A DNA stretch of 64,000 bases. Origin: Flavobacterium notoginsengisoli (GTDB lineage: Bacteria; Bacteroidota; Bacteroidia; Flavobacteriales; Flavobacteriaceae). Under the pieces are notes generated by a model. It was not told the DNA's origin. It made no database searches and saw only the letters and a list, made by a program, of their open reading frames with translations. The position numbers and the translations under genes are program-made. The DNA lies in contig NZ_JACHLB010000008.1 of NCBI RefSeq assembly GCF_014207905.1, forward strand, positions 109,679-173,678, written 5' to 3'. This document shows positions 9,109 to 16,430 of this stretch, one piece after another (the stretch's first letter is position 1; each line of letters opens with the position of its first letter).

Positions 9109-10395
9109 TTATCTCAAAACTTCGTGCATTGCTTTGGCTTTCAACAAACATTCTTCGTATTCTTTTTCTGGAATTGAAAGCGCTGTAATGGCGCTTCCAA
9201 CCGAAAAAGAAACATATTTATTTTCCTGATTGTACAAAATACTTCTAATTACGACATTAAAATCAAAATCTCCATCGGGTGTAAAATAACCAATTGCGCC
9301 GCTGTATAAGCCTCTTTTCGTTTCTTCCAAATTCTCCACAATTTCCATTACAGAAATCTTCGGTGCGCCCGTCATACTTCCCATCGGAAAAGTTGTTTTC
9401 AAAACATCTACAGCAGAATATTGAGGATCTAATTTTGAAGTTACTGTCGAAATCATTTGATGGACCTGCAAAAACGAATATATAGCGCAAAGCTCTTCAA
9501 CTTCTACAGAGCCTTTTTGTGCGGTATGCGACAAATCATTTCGAACTAAATCAGTTATCATGATATTTTCTGCACGTTCTTTTTCGTCAGAAAGCAAATA
9601 GGCTTTCGATTTTTCATCTTCAACAGGATCAGCAAATCGTTTTGAAGTTCCTTTTATTGGCTGTGAAATAATTTTATCTCCAACTTTTGTCAAATAACGC
9701 TCTGGCGATGCAGAAAGCAGATATTGTTTGTTATTTTTAAAGAAAACTGTGAATGGCGCTTGCGAAATCTCGTTCAGTTTCTGAAATTTCTCTAACGGAT
9801 TTATAACCGCATTTTCTGCATAGAATTCCATACAGAAATTGGCCTCATACATATCACCAACGTGAATATGCTCAAGCATTTTATTCACTTTTTGAATATA
9901 CAATTCTTTAGAAATTCGTTGTTCAATTTCTAAAGATTGATGACTTTCGACTTTTGACTTTCGACTTTCGACTATTGTATTAAAATCTTCTTCAACTTCA
10001 TCATCACACATCATTAAATATTGGATTTCAAGTTGATTCCCTTTCAAAATAAAAATCTTTTTAGGTTGAAAGAAAAACAAATCAGGAAAATTTAAACCGT
10101 CAAAATTATTAGAATTAAGCTTTTCGATATCATTTTTCAAATCGTAAGAAAGATATCCAAAAAGCCAATCTTTTGTATTTTGCTGATACTGTTTTAAATC
10201 TTCAAAAGCATTGTAATAATCTGTTTTTAAAGAAGTAAAAGCATCTACAGCCAATACACAGTCAAAGTTGGAATAGTGTTGCGGATATGAATTGCTATCT
10301 AAAAAAATGACTTCGCGAAACTGTTGCGCCCAACTTAAAAGCTGCTCTCTAAACAGTTTTGGATTGGCAATATTTTTATGAATGGAAACTCTCAA
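9109..10395 (-). CDS. pabB: aminodeoxychorismate synthase component I (chorismate-binding)
   Basis: 428 residues. With glutamine amidotransferase PabA it turns chorismate into 4-amino-4-deoxychorismate for folate synthesis. The chorismate-binding domain fills the C-terminal two thirds, with SASPERYL, QPIKGTSKR, RNDLSHTA and TFPMGSMTGAPKISVMEIVE. The PIKGT tetrad favours PabB over anthranilate synthase TrpE, which usually has PIAGT. A TAATTTTG box on the minus strand at 10415-10422 could be its -7 element. Around residues 140-152 the coding DNA contains five 7-base near-repeats of GACTTTC (9942-9976), read in frame as VESRKSKVESHQS; this looks like a repeat insertion in a loop. No trp genes are adjacent. 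Confidence 0.9.
   Translation of the reverse strand: MRVSIHKNIANPKLFREQLLSWAQQFREVIFLDSNSYPQHYSNFDCVLAVDAFTSLKTDYYNAFEDLKQYQQNTKDWLFGYLSYDLKNDIEKLNSNNFDGLNFPDLFFFQPKKIFILKGNQLEIQYLMMCDDEVEEDFNTIVESRKSKVESHQSLEIEQRISKELYIQKVNKMLEHIHVGDMYEANFCMEFYAENAVINPLEKFQKLNEISQAPFTVFFKNNKQYLLSASPERYLTKVGDKIISQPIKGTSKRFADPVEDEKSKAYLLSDEKERAENIMITDLVRNDLSHTAQKGSVEVEELCAIYSFLQVHQMISTVTSKLDPQYSAVDVLKTTFPMGSMTGAPKISVMEIVENLEETKRGLYSGAIGYFTPDGDFDFNVVIRSILYNQENKYVSFSVGSAITALSIPEKEYEECLLKAKAMHEVLR
9942..9976. repeat. five-unit heptamer array (GACTTTC) inside pabB
   Basis: Consecutive 7-base units GACTTTC, GACTTTT, GACTTTC, GACTTTC and GACTATT. They are translated in frame as a charged insertion in PabB, which keeps its reading frame. 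Confidence 0.8.
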
Positions 10396-10671
10396 AAATG
10401 GTAATTTTAAACGTCAAAATTACGACAAAATTTTTGGATAAGATGATCCCATAAAAATTATTAAAACTGTTAAAAACTCAACTGTTTAATAAGAAAAAAT
10501 TCGTTATATTTGATATACAATTAGTTTAATCCCAAAATTGATTTAATTTGATTGTAGAATTCTCAAAAACAGTCTCGGAAATTTGAATTATTTTCCTCAT
10601 TAGAATCTGTAGAATTGCATCTTTTCCAATAGCTTAATTATATTTTTTAACCTTAAAAAATCCTAAGTATT

Positions 10672-11046
10672 ATGAAAATTGCCACAATTATTGTCCGCGT
10701 TTTAGTTGGTCTTTTGTTACTTTTTGCTTCTATCAGTTACTTTTTTCATTTAATGCCAGAGCCTGAAACTACAGGAAATTTCAAAGCTTTTAATGTTGGT
10801 TTAATGGCTTCAACTTATTTAATGCCTTTAGCAAAATCTATTGAGTTGCTTTGCGGAATTGCATTTGTAACTGGGCGTTATGTAACTTTAGCAAATATTT
10901 TGATCTTACCGATTACGGTAAACATCTTGTTCATCAATTATTTTCTTGCCCCAGAAGGACTGCCGATTGCAATTTTATTATTTCTGGCAAACTTATTCTT
11001 GATTTACAGATATTGGAATAATTACAAAAGTGTATTTACAGCATAA
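10672..11046 (+). CDS. DoxX-like small membrane protein
   Basis: 124 residues with four predicted membrane helices: IATIIVRVLVGLLLLFASIS, a second around residues 40-65, ILILPITVNILFINYFL and IAILLFLANLFLIYRYW. Length, four-helix layout and the RVLVGLLLLFASISYF opening match the DoxX/DoxD superfamily, whose members have been tied to thiosulfate or redox processes, but the role here is unknown. A TATATTTG box at 10505-10512 lies 160 bases upstream. It is monocistronic and closed by a strong bidirectional terminator. Confidence 0.75.
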   Translation: MKIATIIVRVLVGLLLLFASISYFFHLMPEPETTGNFKAFNVGLMASTYLMPLAKSIELLCGIAFVTGRYVTLANILILPITVNILFINYFLAPEGLPIAILLFLANLFLIYRYWNNYKSVFTA

Positions 11047-11068
11047 TTTATTTTCAATTTAGAAATAA

Positions 11069-11102
11069 AAAACCCGATAGTTTTATAACTATCGGGTTTT
11101 TC
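11069..11102. terminator. bidirectional terminator between the DoxX-like gene and the lipocalin
   Basis: Near-perfect stem AAAACCCGATAGTT...AACTATCGGGTTTT with A and T tracts on both sides, placed between two converging genes. Confidence 0.92.
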
Positions 11103-11103
11103 T

Positions 11104-11646
11104 TTAATTCATTTTATCGTGTTTTACCCAAACTAAATCGGTTACATTATAACCGATTTCCTGAGCTTTAATCAGAAAATCTGCTTTGACACTTTCTGGA
11201 ATTGTTTTCTCTCTAGAAAGTATCCACATATACTTTAAGCTTTCACCGGCAACAAGCGCGTACTTATAATCAGCATCGATTGCTACGACATTATAACCAG
11301 AATAAAAAGGACCAAAAAATGAGACCTTAAGCATACCAATATTGTCTTTTTTGACAAATTTAGCTTTCCCGATACTTTCCTCCCATTTGTCTTTTCTGAC
11401 ATTATAGCCCTTATTATCGACTTTTATAGTTTTATCTTCGTTTAAAGAATATTCTGCTGTTACGTTATTCAAATCTCTTTCCCATTTGTAATCCAATCTA
11501 GCGATTTCATACCATTTTCCGAGATATTTTTTGCTGTCAAAGTTTGTTACAGCTTTTGCTTTATCTGGAATTCCTCCTCCGCATGAGTATAGCGCGATTC
11601 CGATTCCTGCTCCAATCAAAACTGGAACTATATATCTACTTTTCAT
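11104..11646 (-). CDS. blc: lipocalin family lipoprotein (Blc type)
   Basis: 180 residues. The N-terminus MKSRYIVPVLIGAGIGIALYSC ends in a plausible lipobox (LYSC), so the mature protein should be lipid-anchored. The lipocalin signature YLGKWYEIARLDYKWERDLN starts near residue 41, followed by the NVTAEYS strand, VVAIDADYKYALVAGESLKYMWILSRE and a C-terminal helix. Bacterial Blc proteins bind lipids or fatty acids in the periplasm or outer membrane, often under envelope stress. It stands alone and converges on the DoxX-like gene. A hydrophobic ligand is a family inference. Confidence 0.93.
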   Translation of the reverse strand: MKSRYIVPVLIGAGIGIALYSCGGGIPDKAKAVTNFDSKKYLGKWYEIARLDYKWERDLNNVTAEYSLNEDKTIKVDNKGYNVRKDKWEESIGKAKFVKKDNIGMLKVSFFGPFYSGYNVVAIDADYKYALVAGESLKYMWILSREKTIPESVKADFLIKAQEIGYNVTDLVWVKHDKMN

Positions 11647-11791
11647 AATACTATCTTTTTAATTATCATAAAGATAGCTCCTGAAATACTAATCTAATTT
11701 ACAAAATTATTTTGAATGTTTACATATTTTTCTCCAATAAAAAAAAACAAAAAATAGAAAAAGAAAACATAACAATGTTCGTACTAAAAAT

Positions 11792-11799
11792 TATATTTG
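11792..11799 (+). promoter_or_regulatory. TAnnTTTG promoter -7 box for the gene at 11823
   Basis: TATATTTG lies 24 bases before the ATG at 11823 and inside any longer coding frame. It supports 11823 rather than an upstream codon as the start. No clear -33 TTG is visible. Confidence 0.5.
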
Positions 11800-11822
11800 A
11801 CAAACCGATTCACAACTTATCA

Positions 11823-12476
11823 ATGAAAACAAACCTATTTTTAATTCTTTTCTTTTTAACCCTATTTTCCAGATCTCAAACGGTAAAGTCTGTAGATTCG
11901 TTAAATATTGAAATATGCAAAGCGTTAGTTCAAAATAAAAATTTAAATAATGAGATCAGAGTCAATACGATTACCAACTCTTACATCATTCCATACATGA
12001 AAAAATTTGGAGATTCAATTACTCGCCAAAAAGCTTTCGAATTGATATTCTTTAGATTACAAAAGAACTGCAACGAATTTGTAGCTCTTTTTCCGCAATC
12101 AAAAGAAGCTGATGGGTGGGCAATACAATATGAAAAACCTGTAGAAAAAACTACAAAAGAACAATGTAATCAGCTCACTAAAAATTCAAAATATCATTAT
12201 TTTGAAAATGATGGAAATAAAGTAGAAGTCACTTTATCTAATAATACATGGACAGAAAAATTTAGTGATAATACTACTTCAAAATTACATTTTAAACAAA
12301 AAGGCAATTGTGAGTTTGAATTAGAATTTATTGAAAGTGATAATATCTCCCGAAAAAATATGAGCATTAAAGGCGATAAATATCTTTATAAAATTTATGA
12401 CGAAGATGCTGAGTGTTACAGAGTTTATTTAAAAAACAAAGAGACTTATTATACTTTTAAACTGTTGAAACAATAA
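11823..12476 (+). CDS. secreted hypothetical protein
   Basis: 217 residues, family not recognised. The start MKTNLFLILFFLTLFSRSQ is a clean signal peptide; the frame can be extended upstream to 11712, but that extension has poor coding character and contains the likely promoter. The mature part begins VKSVDSLNIEICKALVQNKN and contains a conserved-looking FPQSKEADGWAIQYEKP near the middle. It then has a beta-rich second half (HYFENDGNKVEVTLSNN, KQKGNCEFELEFIES) of the kind seen in small lipocalin- or immunity-like Bacteroidota proteins. Single gene, converging on lpdA. Confidence 0.65.
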   Translation: MKTNLFLILFFLTLFSRSQTVKSVDSLNIEICKALVQNKNLNNEIRVNTITNSYIIPYMKKFGDSITRQKAFELIFFRLQKNCNEFVALFPQSKEADGWAIQYEKPVEKTTKEQCNQLTKNSKYHYFENDGNKVEVTLSNNTWTEKFSDNTTSKLHFKQKGNCEFELEFIESDNISRKNMSIKGDKYLYKIYDEDAECYRVYLKNKETYYTFKLLKQ

Positions 12477-12511
12477 AAAAACCGTCAGATTAAATCTGAC
12501 GGTTTTTTTTA
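12477..12511. terminator. bidirectional terminator before lpdA
   Basis: Perfect stem AAACCGTCAGATT / AATCTGACGGTTT with A and T tracts, between two converging genes. Confidence 0.93.
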
Positions 12512-12528
12512 ATGTTCTCTACGTAAAA

Positions 12529-13932
12529 TTATACGTGTAAAGCTCTATTTTCAGTAGCTGCTAATGCTGCTTCTTTTACCGCTTCCGCGAAAGTTGGATG
12601 TGCGTGGCTCATTCTAGAAATATCTTCAGCAGACGCTTTGAATTCCATTGCAGTAACCGCTTCAGCAATTAAATCTGCTGTACGTGCACCAATCATGTGA
12701 ACTCCTAAAACCTCATCTGTTTTTTCATCAGCAAGGATTTTTACAAATCCGTCTAAGTCAGCACTTGCTCTTGCACGTCCTAAAGCTTTGAATGGGAAAC
12801 TTCCTGATTTGTATTTTACTCCAGCAGCTTTCAATTGCTCTTCAGTTTGTCCAACTGCAGCAACCTCTGGCCAAGTATAAACAACACCAGGAATTAAATT
12901 GTAATCGATATGTGGTTTTTGACCTGCTAAAATTTCAGCAACCATTACTCCTTCTTCCTCTGCTTTGTGCGCTAACATTGCTCCACGAACAACGTCACCA
13001 ATTGCATAGATATTAGGAACGCTAGTTTGTAAATGATCGTTTACTTCAACTTGTCCTCTATCAGAAATTTTAACTCCTGCTTTGTCAGCGTTTAATCCGT
13101 CTGTGTAAGGACGACGACCAACAGAAACTAATGAATAATCTCCTTCAAGAGTGATAGTTTCTCCTTTTGCGTTTTCAGCCTGAACAGTAACAGCATCACC
13201 GTTTCTTTCAACTGATTTTACTTTGTGAGAAACGTAGAATTTCATTCCTTGTTTTTTCAATACTTTCGTCAATTCTTTAGAAAGAGCTCCGTCCATTCCA
13301 GGAATGATTCTGTCCATGAATTCCACTACAGAAACCTGAGCTCCAAGACGTAAGTAAACTTGTCCAAGCTCGATTCCGATAACTCCACCACCAATAATTA
13401 CTAAGTGCTTTGGAACTTCTTTTAAAGCTAAAGCTTCAGTAGAAGTGATGATTCTTTCTTTATCGATTTTGATGAATGGTAAAGAAGATGGTTTTGAACC
13501 TGTAGCAATTACAGTATATTTTGCTTCGATAGTCTCTGATGTTCCATCAGCTTTTGCAACAGCAATGTGAGTTGCATCTACAAACGAACCTAAACCATTG
13601 AAAACAGTAATTTTATTTTTATCCATTAAATAATTGATTCCGCCTACAGTTTGATCAACTACAGCTTGTTTGCGGGCAATCATTTTCTCTAAATTGATTT
13701 TTACATCTCCAGAAACTTCGATTCCGTGATCTGCGAAATGAGCGATTTCTGAATAATGGTGTGAAGATGATAATAATGCTTTTGAAGGAATACAACCTAC
13801 GTTAAGGCAAGTTCCACCTAATGAATTATATTTTTCTACAATTGCAGTTTTGAAACCTAATTGTGCGCAACGAATTGCTGATACATATCCTCCAGGACCT
13901 GAACCTATAATGACTACGTCAAATGAACTCAT
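12529..13932 (-). CDS. lpdA: dihydrolipoyl dehydrogenase (E3)
   Basis: 467 residues, the standard E3 length. The N-terminal FAD site is VVIIGSGPGGYVSAI. The redox disulfide is C42-C47 in GGTCLNVGCIPSKALL. The NAD site is VIIGGGVIGIELGQVY, the second FAD motif is IYAIGDVV, and the catalytic His-Glu pair is in HAHPTFAEAVKEA. It reoxidises dihydrolipoyl groups of pyruvate and 2-oxoglutarate dehydrogenase or glycine cleavage complexes using NAD+. No E1 or E2 gene is nearby, so this is a stand-alone E3. A TAATTTTG box at 13960-13967 on the minus strand is a likely promoter. Confidence 0.97.
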   Translation of the reverse strand: MSSFDVVIIGSGPGGYVSAIRCAQLGFKTAIVEKYNSLGGTCLNVGCIPSKALLSSSHHYSEIAHFADHGIEVSGDVKINLEKMIARKQAVVDQTVGGINYLMDKNKITVFNGLGSFVDATHIAVAKADGTSETIEAKYTVIATGSKPSSLPFIKIDKERIITSTEALALKEVPKHLVIIGGGVIGIELGQVYLRLGAQVSVVEFMDRIIPGMDGALSKELTKVLKKQGMKFYVSHKVKSVERNGDAVTVQAENAKGETITLEGDYSLVSVGRRPYTDGLNADKAGVKISDRGQVEVNDHLQTSVPNIYAIGDVVRGAMLAHKAEEEGVMVAEILAGQKPHIDYNLIPGVVYTWPEVAAVGQTEEQLKAAGVKYKSGSFPFKALGRARASADLDGFVKILADEKTDEVLGVHMIGARTADLIAEAVTAMEFKASAEDISRMSHAHPTFAEAVKEAALAATENRALHV

Positions 13933-13959
13933 AGTATTTTGTTTTTATTTTAGCGGTTA

Positions 13960-13967
13960 CAAAATTA
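13960..13967 (-). promoter_or_regulatory. putative -7 box of lpdA
   Basis: TAATTTTG on the minus strand, 27 bases upstream of the lpdA start. It fits the Bacteroidota TAnnTTTG consensus; no clear -33 TTG is seen. Confidence 0.45.
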
Positions 13968-14029
13968 AGGAATAAAGTTCTGTTTAAAGTTTAATTTTCA
14001 ATGTTTTTTGCGTGAAATTTTGGGTTGGG

Positions 14030-14076
14030 GTTTTACCGCTAAGAGCGCTAAGATTTACGCAAAGGTTCGCTAAGAT
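14030..14076. repeat. dispersed ACCGCnAAGA...TACGCAAnGTTCGCnAA repeat
   Basis: A version of an intergenic repeat that is also found at 26013-26055 and, inverted, at 18637-18682. No coding sense: the short open frame across it is composed of repeats. Confidence 0.55.
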
Positions 14077-14155
14077 TTGTTTCTATTGGGCTGAAGATTT
14101 GCTCGCAAAGACGCTAAGGCACAAAGTATTTAATAATGATGAGTTTCGCACTATT

Positions 14156-14257
14156 TGTCATTTCCACGAAGGAGAAATCTCCGCAAGAAGCTCGACAAAG
14201 ATTGGTGATTCTCTTTGCGGAGTTACTTGTGGAGATTTCTCCTTCGTCGAAATGACA
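14156..14257. repeat. long inverted repeat (TGTCATTTCnACGAAGGAG type)
   Basis: Arms 14156-14182 and 14231-14257 match at 26 of 27 positions, with a 48-base centre. A shorter relative is at 16333-16370. It lies between the Lrp stop and lpdA, in a 388-base gap that has no convincing gene. Confidence 0.85.
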
Positions 14258-14320
14258 TAAAATTGTGTGAAAAAATTAAGCATATAATAAAAAACCTTAG
14301 AACCTCAGCAACTTAGAACC

Positions 14321-14779
14321 TTAAAAAGAAATCACCGTAGAATTCTTCACTTCACTGATCATAAACATACTTTGCGTACTTCCGATATGCTGTAACGAAG
14401 TAAGTTTAGTTACCAAAAATTCTCTATACGCTTCCATATCTTTTACTAAGACTTTTAAGATATAATCATAATCGCCGCTTACGTGATGGCATTCTAAAAC
14501 TTCATTAAGTTTTATGACTTCGCTTTCGAATTTAGTTAAGAATTCTTTAGTGTGCTGAATGAGTTTTAAATGACAAAAAACCACAAATCCTTTTTCGATT
14601 TTAGATTTATCGACCAATGCGACGTAGTTTTTTATTATGCCTTCGCGTTCCAGCTTTTTGATTCGTTCGTAAACTGCTGTTACAGAAAGATCAAGTTTTA
14701 GTGATAATTCTTTTGTTGTTTTTTTACTGTCAGTTTGTAATAAAACCAAGAGTTTTTTATCTGTAGCATCTAAAGTCAT
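14321..14779 (-). CDS. Lrp/AsnC family transcriptional regulator
   Basis: 152 residues, usual Lrp length. An N-terminal winged helix-turn-helix (ELSLKLDLSVTAVYERIKKLEREGIIKNY, residues 24-52) is followed by an AsnC/RAM ligand-binding domain with the typical LECHHVSGDYDYILKVLVKDMEAY. It is divergent from the methionine gamma-lyase-type gene at 15096. In other bacteria many Lrp-family proteins control a neighbouring amino acid gene, so regulation of that gene by an amino acid effector is a reasonable inference. No operator was defined. Confidence 0.92.
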   Translation of the reverse strand: MTLDATDKKLLVLLQTDSKKTTKELSLKLDLSVTAVYERIKKLEREGIIKNYVALVDKSKIEKGFVVFCHLKLIQHTKEFLTKFESEVIKLNEVLECHHVSGDYDYILKVLVKDMEAYREFLVTKLTSLQHIGSTQSMFMISEVKNSTVISF

Positions 14780-14954
14780 TTTTGTTGGTTTTAAGAAATG
14801 AATTAAAATCTATTTTTTTGATTTTATTCATTCAAATTTAGATTAAAAATCATTACAAATGTATTTTAATAGTTTTAAAATCTGATTTAAAAACTACTTG
14901 TTGATTTTTTTTCTAAATCAATCTTACTTTGAATAATATTTCTTTTGAAAACGA

Positions 14955-15036
14955 GTGCCCTAGCCCTGATAGAAGCGGCATCCTTTTATGGTGGGGTTCA
15001 CCATAAAAGATACAGCGGATAGCAGGAAATAGCTCC
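14955..15036 (+). ncRNA. structured RNA element, possibly Flavo-1-like, upstream of the PLP lyase
   Basis: Two strands, CCTGATAGAAGC (14965-14976) and GCGGATAGCAGG (15015-15026), form a stem interrupted by purine-purine mismatches. They enclose a strong apical hairpin (TTTTATGGTG / CACCATAAAA). A second copy on the minus strand at 52414-52526 keeps the ATAGAAGC/GCGGATAG core but has a different closing stem that still pairs, so selection on RNA structure is likely. I associate this core with the Flavo-1 RNA motif of Flavobacteria from memory only. No riboswitch ligand or function is known to me. Confidence 0.55.
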
Positions 15037-15053
15037 TAATCCCTACAATAAGA

Positions 15054-15084
15054 ACTTGAAACTTGAAACAAATAAAAACTTGAA
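15054..15084 (+). repeat. ACTTGAA heptamers in the leader of the PLP lyase gene
   Basis: ACTTGAA occurs at 15054, 15061 and 15078; the first two are adjacent. They lie between the RNA element and the ATG at 15096. Confidence 0.7.
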
Positions 15085-15095
15085 ACTAACTAAAT

Positions 15096-16328
15096 ATGAA
15101 AAACTTCAACCCAGCAGATAACATTCAGGATTTGCAATACTTTGGTGAATTTGGCGGTGTGAATCCGTCAATTTCTGATTCTTCGACTTATACTTTTCTT
15201 TCGGCTAAAACTATGTTTGACACTTTTGAAGGAAATATGGAAGGCTGTTATTTGTATTCGCGCCATTCGTCTCCGAGTAATTTATATTTGGATCAGGCTT
15301 TGGCGGCGATGGAAGGAACGGAAACTGCAAACGTTTCGGCTTCGGGAATGGGAGCGATTACGCCTACTCTATTGCAATTGTGCGGCGCGGGCGATCACAT
15401 TGTTTCAAGCCGAACGATTTATGGCGGAACTTACGCTTTCTTGAAAAATTTCACACCGAGATTCGGAATTGAAACGAGCTTTGTGGATATTACTAAACTT
15501 GATGTTGTTGAAGCTTCTATCACTCCTAAAACGAAAGTTTTGTATTGCGAAACGGTCAGTAATCCGTTATTAGAAGTTGCTGACATTTCCGGTTTAGCGA
15601 AAATTGCTAAAAAGCATAATTTGAAATTGGTTGTTGATAATACATTTTCACCATTATCGGTTTCTCCGGCAAAATTGGGTGCTGATATTGTGATTCATAG
15701 CTTGACGAAATACATTAACGGAAGCAGCGATACAGTTGGCGGTGTTACGTGCGCTTCAAAAGAATTTATCAATTCGCTGAAAAATGTAAATTCGGGTGCG
15801 AGTATGCTTTTAGGGCCAACAATGGACAGTTTGCGTTCAGCTTCAGTAATGAAAAACCTTAGAACGCTTCATATCCGAATTAAACAACACAGCCATAATG
15901 CACACTATTTGGCTGATCAATTTGAAAAAGATGGTTTAAAAACAGTTTATCCGGGATTGAAAAGTCATCCAAGTCATGAATTGTACAAAACGATGATTAA
16001 TCCTGAATATGGTTTTGGCGGAATGCTGACAATCGACGTTGGTTCTTTGGAAAAAGCGAATGAATTAATGGAATTGATGCAAGAAAGAAATCTTGGTTAT
16101 CTGGCAGTAAGTTTAGGTTTTTACAAAACGTTATTCAGCGCTCCAGGAACTTCGACTTCTAGTGAGATTCCGTTGGAAGAACAAAAAGAAATGGGGTTAA
16201 CCGATGGTTTGATTCGTTTTTCTATCGGTTTGGATAATGATATTGAGCGTACTTACGAAATGATGAAAGCTTGTATGGCAGAAGTTGGAGTTTTGAAATT
16301 GAAAATGCAACACGCTTCTCAAATTTAA
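15096..16328 (+). CDS. methionine gamma-lyase-type PLP enzyme (trans-sulfuration family)
   Basis: 410 residues of the Cys/Met metabolism PLP-dependent family. The phosphate-binding YSRHSSPSN (residues 54-62), the aldimine-stacking tyrosine in TIYGGTYAF (about 108-115), the DNTFSPL block and the PLP lysine K205 in SLTKYINGSSDTVGG are all present. Best guess is methionine gamma-lyase (methionine to methanethiol, 2-oxobutyrate and ammonia). However, the cysteine that normally follows YG in true methionine gamma-lyases is Gly here, so cystathionine or homocysteine lyase activity is possible. It is divergent from an Lrp regulator and is preceded by a structured leader. Confidence 0.85.
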   Translation: MKNFNPADNIQDLQYFGEFGGVNPSISDSSTYTFLSAKTMFDTFEGNMEGCYLYSRHSSPSNLYLDQALAAMEGTETANVSASGMGAITPTLLQLCGAGDHIVSSRTIYGGTYAFLKNFTPRFGIETSFVDITKLDVVEASITPKTKVLYCETVSNPLLEVADISGLAKIAKKHNLKLVVDNTFSPLSVSPAKLGADIVIHSLTKYINGSSDTVGGVTCASKEFINSLKNVNSGASMLLGPTMDSLRSASVMKNLRTLHIRIKQHSHNAHYLADQFEKDGLKTVYPGLKSHPSHELYKTMINPEYGFGGMLTIDVGSLEKANELMELMQERNLGYLAVSLGFYKTLFSAPGTSTSSEIPLEEQKEMGLTDGLIRFSIGLDNDIERTYEMMKACMAEVGVLKLKMQHASQI

Positions 16329-16332
16329 CTTC

Positions 16333-16370
16333 TTTTTTGTCATTTCGACGTAAGGAGAAATGACAAAAAA
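16333..16370. repeat. short inverted repeat related to the element at 14156
   Basis: Perfect 14-base arms TTTTTTGTCATTTC and GAAATGACAAAAAA around a 10-base loop. It has the same GTCATTTCGACG...GGAGAAATGAC words as the larger element at 14156, and looks like an internally deleted copy. Confidence 0.75.
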
Positions 16371-16374
16371 CTGA

Positions 16375-16411
16375 AAAAAGCCGTTTTGAAATAATTTTCA
16401 GAACGGCTTTT
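16375..16411. terminator. bidirectional terminator between the PLP lyase and the permease
   Basis: Stem AAAGCCGTT(T)TGAAA / TTTCA(G)AACGGCTTT with A and T tracts, between converging genes. Confidence 0.88.
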
Positions 16412-16430
16412 CATATATAACTTTTTACAT

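Noticed and set aside
14012..14260. Open frame of 82 codons between lpdA and the Lrp gene
   Set aside because: It runs entirely through dispersed repeats (the CGCnAAG type and the TGTCATTTC inverted repeat) and has no family resemblance.
14941..15095. SAM riboswitch before the methionine lyase-type gene
   Set aside because: None of the conserved SAM-I or SAM-II sequence blocks could be found; the structure fits the repeated ATAGAAGC/GCGGATAG element instead.
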